DNA of 5,359 bases from an archaeon (lineage in GTDB: Archaea > Aenigmatarchaeota > Aenigmatarchaeia > CG10238-14 > SCSR01), in contig SCSR01000044.1 of assembly GCA_004297575.1 (NCBI GenBank), positions 1 through 5,359 of the forward strand. Direction: 5' to 3'. The notes below the pieces were generated by a model that saw only the letters and a list, made by a program, of their open reading frames with translations, searched no databases and was not told where the DNA came from. This document shows positions 1 to 5,228 of the stretch, piece by piece. Made by a program: the position numbers and the translations under genes. Position 1 is the first letter of the stretch; every line of letters starts with the position of its first letter.

Positions 1-1
1 T

Positions 2-214
2 ATATACCAGCATTGCAAGGGAAAATTCTATAAAGTCATTGGAGTTGCCCGCCATAGCGAGACATTGGAGGAAGTTGTAATCTACGAGGCATTATACGAT
101 GATGAAAAATTCGGCAAGAATGCGATGTGGGTGAGACCTAAGAAAATGTTTCTTGAGAATGTAACTGTTGATGGGAAGATTGTGCCTAGATTCAAGTTCA
201 CGGGAAACCAATGA
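2..214 (+). CDS. DUF1653 family protein, 3' part (5' end outside window)
   Basis: The reading frame is open from the left edge to the TGA at 212-214 and gives 70 residues; the start lies upstream of the window. The residues follow the DUF1653 pattern as I know it: an opening YQHCKGKFYKVIG, then ARHSET, then VVIYEALY, then WVRPKKMF, and a close of VDGKIVPRFKF. DUF1653 proteins are small stand-alone beta-rich domains of roughly 60-80 residues with no assigned biochemical role, so probably only a few residues are missing here. The last codons overlap the ATG of the cupin gene in an ATGA arrangement, so the two are probably co-transcribed and translationally coupled. The family assignment is from motif memory. 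The function is unknown. Confidence 0.8.
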   Translation: MYQHCKGKFYKVIGVARHSETLEEVVIYEALYDDEKFGKNAMWVRPKKMFLENVTVDGKIVPRFKFTGNQ

Positions 215-567
215 TTATTATGGCTGAGGTATACGAGCACGAAGCAGGCAGAATAATTATAGGGCATTCCGACGAGGAACTAAGCATAGGGTTGCTGATT
301 CTTAATCCTCAGTCAAGATATGTCAGACACAACAGGCCTGTTAAGGAACAATTGACACAAGCGCATGGTAGTTGCACTATGGAGCTGATAGAGAACGGGA
401 AACAGAAATCGGTTGTCCTGAACGCAGGCGACACTTTGGAAATACCGGCAAACCAGTTCCATACTCACACAAATCCAAACGATGAGACTTCCGTAACAAT
501 GTGGAAATTCGAAGGCGACATAACTCAGGTTATTGATGGCATCAGAAAATCAATGAAAAAGGTCTAG
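211..567 (+). CDS. Small single-domain cupin protein
   Basis: This 118-residue protein is a minimal cupin, a six-stranded beta barrel that usually holds one metal ion. Cupin motif 1 is degenerate around residues 40-53, with H40, E46 and H52 as candidate ligands before G53. Motif 2 is clear at residues 73-88, GDTLEIPANQFHTHTN, with H84 and H86 near the conserved P79 and N88. The family is too diverse to name a substrate: members include isomerases, dioxygenases and sugar-binding proteins. The ATG at 211 overlaps the stop of the upstream DUF1653 gene; an in-frame ATG at 220 (protein beginning MAEVYEH) is an equally plausible start. Neither has a convincing Shine-Dalgarno sequence, which favours coupling. 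The TAG stop at 565-567 directly touches the 3' end of the convergent tRNA gene. Confidence 0.8.
   Translation: MIIMAEVYEHEAGRIIIGHSDEELSIGLLILNPQSRYVRHNRPVKEQLTQAHGSCTMELIENGKQKSVVLNAGDTLEIPANQFHTHTNPNDETSVTMWKFEGDITQVIDGIRKSMKKV
556..560 (-). terminator. Oligo-T terminator of the tRNA gene
   Basis: Read on the minus strand, a run of five T residues starts 8 bases after the tRNA discriminator base. Short T-runs without a hairpin are enough to end transcription by archaeal RNA polymerase. The run lies inside the lysine codons near the end of the cupin gene, so the two convergent units overlap at their ends. Confidence 0.5.
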
Positions 568-683
568 TCCCCCGGGGGAGATTTGAACTCCCAGCCTTGC
601 GCTATCTGCATGAACAGGTCCCGGCTGATCAATGCCATTGCAAAGATCTACAGGCGCCTGCTCCACCATTGAGCTACCAGGGG
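568..683 (-). tRNA. tRNA-Tyr (GUA) with a 44-nt intron at 37/38
   Basis: The minus strand folds into a full cloverleaf of 72 nt once the intron is removed. The acceptor is CCCCUGG with CCGGGGG and discriminator A at 568. The D arm is GCUC-AAUGGUG-GAGC and the T arm is GGGAG-UUCAAAU-CUCCC. The anticodon loop CUGUAG|A carries GUA at 651-649. C1-G72 and A73 are the known archaeal identity elements for tyrosine. The anticodon stem has four G-C pairs and a G27-A43 mismatch. The intron sits after position 37, the usual archaeal site. CCA is not encoded. The gene lies 37 bases downstream of the membrane-protein gene on the same strand but has its own TATA box. It decodes UAU and UAC codons. Confidence 0.92.
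604..647 (-). other. tRNA-Tyr intron (archaeal bulge-helix-bulge type)
   Basis: The boundaries are inferred from the tRNA fold. Anticodon-loop bases CUGU (positions 32-35) pair with intron bases GCAG to give the 4-bp central helix. The flanking 3-nt bulges are AG|A at the 5' splice site and AU|A at the 3' site. This is the arrangement cut by the archaeal tRNA splicing endonuclease. The outer helix is the anticodon stem. I cannot find a good inner helix: the intron instead can form a separate hairpin, UGAUCAG with CUGUUCA, with one U-U mismatch. Confidence 0.8.
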
Positions 684-707
684 TAATAGAATTAAGACAA
701 ACTAGAA

Positions 708-722
708 GATAAAAGGTTTTCT
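708..722 (-). promoter_or_regulatory. TATA box and BRE for tRNA-Tyr
   Basis: On the minus strand CCTTTTATC is centred about 29 bases before the tRNA 5' end, preceded by the purine-rich AGAAAA that fits the archaeal TFB-recognition element. It overlaps the stop codon of the upstream membrane-protein gene, so the tRNA probably has its own promoter despite the short gap. Confidence 0.55.
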
Positions 723-2148
723 ACTTTACCACAATCTTTCTTGATGATATCAGTTTCTTCTGCTTCTTTCTGTTTGAATATGACGCTCTCGCATGCGGCA
801 AGTGAAGCTCTGATGCGTCGAGCAACGGCTTTATCCTGTATGTCATGACACGTTCCTCTCTCGGTTTCAATGAATCAAATTTCCACACAAGTTGCACGCC
901 ATCAGCCGTCTTTTTGACCCTGGGCTTGAGCGTATCAAACTTGTCCACCAGCTGTGCAAGCTGCGGCACATGGTCAACAACAACAATGTCCTTTATCTCG
1001 TGTATGCTCTTGTTCTTCACATCGATGATGACAGGTATCTCTCTTTCCTTTGCCAGTCTTCCATAGTGCCTGTGCGACTTGACCACAGCCGGCTGGAACG
1101 TGTAGACGAATGCTATGTAGACGGCAATGAGTATGCCGACCAGCGTAATCCATATCGGAATCAGGCTGATGCGGTATTCGATGATAACAGACTGTCCTGG
1201 CTGCAGTGGAGGTATGTACCAGCTATAAACGATATTGCCCAATGTCGAGTTGGTGTATGTCGGAGATGGGGTGGATGAGAACAGTTTCTCAGCGATTCCC
1301 AAAACGCTTTCAGTCACGTAAAATCCCGGCGATGCAACATTTCCGTCATTCATCACAGTCACCGTGGTTGTGGCGGAAACAAACCCGATGCTTGTGGTCT
1401 TTTTCGTATACTGTTCAGGCAGCTTGTATATCGCGTTGACCTTGTAATGAACATCGCTTGCCGACAACAATGCTCCTAATGAATCCTTCAGCAGGCTCTG
1501 TACAATGTAATCCCTCGGTGCTGCATACTTGGCTACGTCATAACTGTTCGTAACATCGACGCTGCTCTTCGGACCTACTTTGGATACGTTGGTATCGAAC
1601 CTTTCCAAGATGTTATCTCCGCTTTTCACAAATGTGGTCAGCACATAATTGTTGTATTCGCGACTGTCCAAGTTAGTGAGCTTGGTATTGATTGTTATAG
1701 TCTCCAGCGGGTTTATGGAATAAGAGCTGAGCTTGATGTCCGACACATACACCGGGCTCCTCCTGACAGACTGAAGCAGAATGTCCTTGCTGGCTTGGAT
1801 GTTTTGGTTGGAGAACGACCTTGCTGTCACTGAGAAAATTGACACAAACTGGTCAACGTCAAACGGAGCGGAAAAGTATAGTGTGGCTGTGCCTTGCGAT
1901 GCGCCTTTGATGAACAATGATGAATGCGTCAATGAAGTGGTTATGCCTTGGAGGTATGACGGGAAGATAGAAAGCGAGAACGTGTCATCGGTAGCTTGGT
2001 TGTTTGTGACCGTGATATTGATCGATTGCGTATCCCCTGACTTTAAGATTATGTTGCTGCTGGATAGCGTGACATTGACGGAATTGTCAGCTATGGCAAC
2101 GGACGAGAGAGCCAAAAATGCAACCAGAAATACAGCGGTTGTTTTCAT
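721..2148 (-). CDS. Secreted, membrane-anchored protein with repeated Ig-like beta domains
   Basis: This 475-residue protein starts with a signal peptide (residues 1-20, hydrophobic core then AIA before D21). Residues 21-328 are rich in beta strands and Ser, Thr and Asn, in the style of COG1470/COG1361 archaeal surface proteins. N-glycosylation sequons occur at N25, N44, N187 and N300. One transmembrane helix lies at about 330-352 (IPIWITLVGILIAVYIAFVY). It is followed by a basic stretch, so the C-terminal 120 residues should be cytoplasmic. The part before the helix (about 251-328) resembles the part after it (about 369-440). The tail, residues 459-475, is rich in Lys and Arg. It may be an envelope or adhesion component; no enzyme motif is visible. 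It lies 32 bases after the nitroreductase gene on the same strand. Confidence 0.8.
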   Translation of the reverse strand: MKTTAVFLVAFLALSSVAIADNSVNVTLSSSNIILKSGDTQSINITVTNNQATDDTFSLSIFPSYLQGITTSLTHSSLFIKGASQGTATLYFSAPFDVDQFVSIFSVTARSFSNQNIQASKDILLQSVRRSPVYVSDIKLSSYSINPLETITINTKLTNLDSREYNNYVLTTFVKSGDNILERFDTNVSKVGPKSSVDVTNSYDVAKYAAPRDYIVQSLLKDSLGALLSASDVHYKVNAIYKLPEQYTKKTTSIGFVSATTTVTVMNDGNVASPGFYVTESVLGIAEKLFSSTPSPTYTNSTLGNIVYSWYIPPLQPGQSVIIEYRISLIPIWITLVGILIAVYIAFVYTFQPAVVKSHRHYGRLAKEREIPVIIDVKNKSIHEIKDIVVVDHVPQLAQLVDKFDTLKPRVKKTADGVQLVWKFDSLKPREERVMTYRIKPLLDASELHLPHARASYSNRKKQKKLISSRKIVVK

Positions 2149-2167
2149 ACATCTAATTTGGTTTTTT

Positions 2168-2176
2168 CTTTTTAAG
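2168..2176 (-). promoter_or_regulatory. Possible TATA box for the membrane-protein gene
   Basis: CTTAAAAAG on the minus strand lies 20-28 bases before the ATG at 2148, preceded by AAGG. No Shine-Dalgarno sequence precedes the ATG, so a leaderless transcript is possible. Read-through from the nitroreductase gene is the alternative. Confidence 0.35.
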
Positions 2177-2180
2177 CCTT

Positions 2181-2852
2181 TTATCCGGATAACTTTTCAA
2201 GGAATTTGGAGAAACTGGTCTTTTTCCCCTTGCCTTTGTGTTTCTTCACTGCATCCTCTATCATGTTTCCAATCGGTTTGGGCAACCTTCTGACTCCAGG
2301 CTGCTGGATGATGTAGGAAATCTCATACTTTTCGCCGAATTTCTCGACCCATGTCAGACCGTCAAAATCGAACCTGTCAGAATTGTCCATGCTTTCCGGG
2401 TATCCTATCGCCACGACAGCAATCGGTCTGATGTTCTCAGGCAAACTGGCAATCTCCTTCACGCCCTCCTCGTCAAAAGCCCTCACCCAGTACGCGCCCA
2501 GTCCCAATCCCTTGGCTGAAATCATCATGTTCTGTATCGCGGCTGCCGTATCCTGCAGCGAATATACCAACTCACCGCGTTTTTCATACTTGGTAGAGGC
2601 GCGCTTGAGGTCTGCGCACACGATGATATCGACAGGCGCTTCTTTCATCTGGCTTTGTTTCAGGCATGTGGTAAACAGCCTCTCCTTCTGCTTCTCGTCC
2701 TTTACAACAATGAACCTCCACTCTTGCATGTTCCCTGCAGAAGTAGCCTGCCCAGCCATGTACAATATCACGCCGACGAGCTTGTCATCCACTGCATCTG
2801 GCTTGAACTTTTTGACGTTATTCAAGCCCTGCATTGCACTGAAGACATCCAT
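2181..2852 (-). CDS. Nitroreductase-family flavoprotein with basic C-terminal tail
   Basis: This 223-residue protein has the pattern of the FMN-dependent nitroreductase fold, whose members use NAD(P)H to reduce nitro compounds, quinones or enones, usually as dimers. The N-terminal NNVKKF (residues 11-16) stands where many members have RRSIRKF. ATSAGNMQEWRF (36-47) is the typical FMN-binding segment. QDTAAAIQNMM followed by AKGLGLGAYWV (100-123) is the conserved central helix and dimer region, and AIGYPE (148-153) closes the core. Family members are often 170-200 residues; here about 45 residues follow, ending in a Lys-rich stretch (203-212) and KFLEKL. The physiological substrate cannot be told from sequence. 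The ATG at 2850-2852 is the start; an ATG at 2854-2856 is out of frame. Confidence 0.88.
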   Translation of the reverse strand: MDVFSAMQGLNNVKKFKPDAVDDKLVGVILYMAGQATSAGNMQEWRFIVVKDEKQKERLFTTCLKQSQMKEAPVDIIVCADLKRASTKYEKRGELVYSLQDTAAAIQNMMISAKGLGLGAYWVRAFDEEGVKEIASLPENIRPIAVVAIGYPESMDNSDRFDFDGLTWVEKFGEKYEISYIIQQPGVRRLPKPIGNMIEDAVKKHKGKGKKTSFSKFLEKLSG

Positions 2853-2865
2853 GCATTAAAATTGG

Positions 2866-2881
2866 TTTTAAAGGGATAAAG
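2866..2881 (-). promoter_or_regulatory. TATA-like boxes for the nitroreductase gene
   Basis: On the minus strand CTTTATCC lies 22-29 bases before the ATG, and CTTTAAAA lies 14-21 bases before it. The first has better spacing for a leaderless archaeal transcript. The box faces away from the promoter of the plus-strand gene at 2925, within 72 bases. Confidence 0.4.
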
Positions 2882-2895
2882 CGTTAACTGAAAAG

Positions 2896-2904
2896 CATTT
2901 AAGC
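2896..2904 (+). promoter_or_regulatory. TATA-like box for the 127-residue gene
   Basis: CATTTAAGC lies 21-29 bases before the ATG at 2925 and follows the purine-rich GAAAAG, a possible TFB-recognition element. No Shine-Dalgarno sequence is present, so the transcript is probably leaderless. Confidence 0.45.
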
Positions 2905-2924
2905 GTAAAATTTAATTGAAAATT

Positions 2925-3308
2925 ATGTCGAAAATAGAATCCAGTTTGTCGGAACATGAAAAAGCTAAAAGTTCTATCATATCCGATATCTCAACAAGGT
3001 ACAAAGTTTCAACAACAGTAGCATACAATACAATGCTAGCCTTGATAAAAGCAGAAGACACGATTGTACGTGGTAAAGATCTGGATGACCGCACAATATC
3101 AAAGGCAGTTGGTTCATACTTTGGGGATATATTGCGCAAGGCCGCTGCTATTAAACCGAGTAAAGACAGCTACCTTAGTTTGTTAGCTTATAGGAAACAA
3201 TTGATGGAAGAAATTCTTAATGAGCCTTCACTTAAAAATTCAACCTTTTTGGACCAAGCTAATTATGCAATAGCAAGATATCTGTACGATCTTAAAGCTC
3301 CTTTATAG
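2925..3308 (+). CDS. Unrecognised 127-residue protein, possible winged-helix N-terminus
   Basis: I do not recognise this family. From the ATG at 2925 it encodes 127 residues; a TTG at 2916 would add three, but the ATG is better placed after the TATA-like box. The protein appears all-helical, lacks cysteine, and has no signal peptide or membrane helix. Residues 18-50 (IISDISTRYKVS, then AYNTMLALIKAEDTIVRG) look like a helix-turn-helix followed by a short wing, though this is pattern resemblance only. The second half is helical with several Tyr and Lys. G+C is about 36% in three sampled 60-base lines, against about 50% in the ligase, which hints at different origin or weak constraint. It is divergent from the nitroreductase gene, an arrangement often seen for a local regulator. 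Confidence 0.65.
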   Translation: MSKIESSLSEHEKAKSSIISDISTRYKVSTTVAYNTMLALIKAEDTIVRGKDLDDRTISKAVGSYFGDILRKAAAIKPSKDSYLSLLAYRKQLMEEILNEPSLKNSTFLDQANYAIARYLYDLKAPL

Positions 3309-3317
3309 ATTGAGCTA

Positions 3318-3323
3318 TTTTTT
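3318..3323 (+). terminator. Oligo-T terminator of the 127-residue gene
   Basis: A run of six T residues begins 10 bases after the TAG stop at 3306-3308, with no stable hairpin before it. It fits an archaeal intrinsic terminator. It overlaps the last bases of the convergent zinc-ribbon gene. Confidence 0.45.
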
Positions 3324-3474
3324 ATACAAGTTTAGTCGCGCCGCAAACAGGGCATACCATGGATTCCACCTCGCCATCCAGCATCTGCCTTACCATTTTT
3401 ACGGTTTCATGTGAGTTTTTCGCGCATGTCTCGCATACCCCGCAAGTCCAAATGTTATTAGCTGACCTGAACAT
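3322..3474 (-). CDS. Small zinc-ribbon protein (50 residues)
   Basis: This short frame begins at ATG 3474 and ends with TAA at 3322-3324. It encodes 50 residues with cysteines at 11, 14, 17, 41 and 44: a CGVCETC knuckle, a helical middle containing KMVRQMLDGEVES, then CPVCGATKLV. Paired CxxC knuckles are the mark of a zinc ribbon; the fifth cysteine (C17) is extra. The codons are clean and the frame sits in what would otherwise be a 230-base gap. A TATA-like box lies 22-30 bases upstream. The function is unknown: such miniature ribbons may bind nucleic acid, bind protein or store zinc. It is divergent from the ligase gene and convergent with the 127-residue gene, with 13 bases between their stop codons. 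Confidence 0.75.
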   Translation of the reverse strand: MFRSANNIWTCGVCETCAKNSHETVKMVRQMLDGEVESMVCPVCGATKLV

Positions 3475-3495
3475 CACTCTTTATTATCTTCTGTT

Positions 3496-3504
3496 GTTAA
3501 AAAG
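3496..3504 (-). promoter_or_regulatory. TATA-like box for the zinc-ribbon gene
   Basis: CTTTTTAAC on the minus strand lies 22-30 bases before the ATG at 3474. It is almost back to back with the ligase box at 3506-3513. Confidence 0.4.
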
Positions 3505-3505
3505 C

Positions 3506-3513
3506 AATTTATG
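3506..3513 (+). promoter_or_regulatory. TATA-like box for the DNA ligase gene
   Basis: AATTTATG lies 26-33 bases before the ligase ATG at 3539, the spacing expected for a leaderless archaeal transcript. No Shine-Dalgarno sequence precedes the ATG. Confidence 0.45.
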
Positions 3514-3538
3514 AAACAAAGTTCTATTAAAATCAAGT

Positions 3539-5221
3539 ATGGACTATTCAATTCTTGCAGACATTTATGAGAAATTAGAGGCTGTGTCATCGAAATTGAA
3601 GAAAACAGAGATACTCGCCGAACTCTTCAAATCCACGCCTACGTCAGAACTGCCGAAGATCGTGCTGCTTATCCAGGGCCGTGTGTTCCCATCCTATTCC
3701 GAGTACGAGCTGGGCGTAGCAGAGCAGATGATGATGAGGGCGATAGCACTGGCGACAGGGTTCAAGACCGAAAAGGTGGAGGAAAAGTTCAAGAAGACAG
3801 GCGATCTAGGACTGGCTGTAGAGGAATGCATCAAATCCAAGCGCCAGTCGTCGTTTGCAAAGAAAAAAGTTACAGTGGATGACGTTTTTGGGAATCTGCA
3901 AAAACTTGCTACAATCACAGGTTCTGGTTCGCAGGAAAAGAAGCTGAAGTTAATCACGGAGTTGCTTGTCTCGGCAAAACCGAAAGAGGCGCGATATATT
4001 GTCAGGACGATATTGCAGGATTTGCGTGTCGGGGCAGGCGAGGGGATATTGCGCGATGCGATTGCTTCTGCGTTCCTTACAGGGGACAAGGCTGCTGATG
4101 CGATAGAGTACGCGTTGAACCTGTTACCAGATTTCGGGGAGATAGCAAGGATTGCGAAAGAAGAAGGCGTTGATGGCTTGGAGAATGTGAGGGTCAGGAT
4201 AGGCAAGCCGTTGCATGTCATGCTGTCTGAAAAGGCGGAGAGCATCAAGGAAGTGCTGGACAAGCACGGAGAGGTTATTGCAGAATGGAAGTATGATGGC
4301 ATGCGGGTGATAATAGAAAAGCGCGGCAAGGATATCTGGCTGTTTACAAGAAGGTTGGAGAATGTCACCAAGCAGTTTCCTGATATCGTAGAGCTTGCAA
4401 GGGAACACTTGAAGCCGTACCAGTGCATCGTTGACGGAGAGGCGGTCGGGATTGACAAAAAAACAGGAAATCCATTGCCGTTCCAGATGCTTTCGCAGCG
4501 CGTGCAGAGGAAGTACGACATTGAGAAGATGGTGAAGGAAATACCGATACAGGTGAATCTGTTCGATGTCATTTGTGTTGAAAGCGAGATGCTGATTAGC
4601 AAAAGCCTTGCCGAGAGAAAGAAAACTTTGGAGAAAATAGTGGCGCAAGTGCCAGGCAAGTTCCAGTTTGCAAAACAGATTGTAAGTTCGGATGAAAATC
4701 AGTTGAAGGAATTCTACGAAGAGGCATTGAAAGCAAGGCAGGAAGGATTGATGCTGAAGGTTCCGCAGTCCCATTACGTTTTTGGCAGGCACACAGATGG
4801 ATGGTATAAGATCAAGCCGACCATGGAGAATCTGGACTTGGCAATCATAGGTGCGACATGGGGAGAGGGTGCGAGAGCAAGTTGGCTCACATCTTACGTG
4901 CTTGGCGCGAGGGACACTAAGACTGGCAATTTTGTAGAAGTAGGCATGATGTCTACCGGGCTGACTGAAAAAGAATATGAGCAGATGACCAAGACATTGC
5001 AGCCGCTGATTGTCGAAGAAAAAGGGAGAACTGTCAGGGTCAGACCAAAGGTTGTGGTTGAGGTCAAGTACCAGGAGATACAGAAATCCCCGACGTATGG
5101 TTCAGGGTTTGCACTTCGTTTTCCAGCTTTAAGTCGTTTAAGACCAGATAAAGGTCCGGATGAAGTAGATACAATAGAAAGGGTTAAGAAATTGTACGAA
5201 TCGCAGGGAAGAGCTGGATAA
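3539..5221 (+). CDS. lig: ATP-dependent DNA ligase, archaeal type
   Basis: This 560-residue enzyme seals nicks in duplex DNA during replication and repair, through a lysine-AMP intermediate. The length matches the archaeal family (about 560). The N-terminal DNA-binding domain spans about 1-215, opening with the typical YSILADIYEKLEA and KKTEILAELF. The nucleotidyltransferase motifs are all present: motif I K251-Y-D-G with R256, motif III LFTRRLENVT (268-277), VDGEAVG with E301, NLFDVI with F342, motif IV EGLMLKV (402-408) and motif V WYKIKP (422-427). The OB-fold domain follows, ending with FALRFPALSRLRPDKGPDE. A PCNA-binding-like element Q103-S-S-F106 occurs at the position known from Pyrococcus ligase. 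No intein, frameshift or missing catalytic residue is seen. It is convergent with purD, with 7 bases between their stop codons. Confidence 0.97.
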   Translation: MDYSILADIYEKLEAVSSKLKKTEILAELFKSTPTSELPKIVLLIQGRVFPSYSEYELGVAEQMMMRAIALATGFKTEKVEEKFKKTGDLGLAVEECIKSKRQSSFAKKKVTVDDVFGNLQKLATITGSGSQEKKLKLITELLVSAKPKEARYIVRTILQDLRVGAGEGILRDAIASAFLTGDKAADAIEYALNLLPDFGEIARIAKEEGVDGLENVRVRIGKPLHVMLSEKAESIKEVLDKHGEVIAEWKYDGMRVIIEKRGKDIWLFTRRLENVTKQFPDIVELAREHLKPYQCIVDGEAVGIDKKTGNPLPFQMLSQRVQRKYDIEKMVKEIPIQVNLFDVICVESEMLISKSLAERKKTLEKIVAQVPGKFQFAKQIVSSDENQLKEFYEEALKARQEGLMLKVPQSHYVFGRHTDGWYKIKPTMENLDLAIIGATWGEGARASWLTSYVLGARDTKTGNFVEVGMMSTGLTEKEYEQMTKTLQPLIVEEKGRTVRVRPKVVVEVKYQEIQKSPTYGSGFALRFPALSRLRPDKGPDEVDTIERVKKLYESQGRAG

Positions 5222-5228
5222 TTGAACT

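Noticed and set aside
82..267. Minus-strand frame of 61 codons
   Set aside because: Antisense to the DUF1653 and cupin genes; no supporting signal.
569..578. Perfect palindrome CCCCCGGGGG
   Set aside because: It is explained by the tRNA acceptor 3' strand meeting the T-stem, not by an operator or terminator.
651..660. Perfect palindrome CAGGCGCCTG
   Set aside because: It falls in the anticodon arm of tRNA-Tyr and needs no other explanation, though it might compete with correct folding.
845..1439. Three overlapping plus-strand frames
   Set aside because: All are antisense to the membrane-protein gene, which has a signal peptide, transmembrane helix and conserved-looking domains.
1781..2293. 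Plus-strand open frame of 170 codons
   Set aside because: It spans the start of the membrane-protein gene and the end of the nitroreductase on the other strand, so it is a chance frame.
2383..2859. Plus-strand frame of 158 codons
   Set aside because: Antisense to the nitroreductase, which has clear family motifs.
2916..2924. TTG start giving three more residues to the 127-residue protein
   Set aside because: The ATG at 2925 is a stronger codon and sits at the better distance from the TATA-like box.
3694..4659. Long minus-strand open frame of 321 codons
   Set aside because: It lies wholly antisense to the DNA ligase, whose motifs are all intact; the translation is rich in Ser, Phe and Ile with no recognisable domain, typical of a shadow frame.
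4124..4792. Minus-strand open frame of 222 codons
   Set aside because: Antisense to the ligase catalytic domain; no start signal and no family resemblance.
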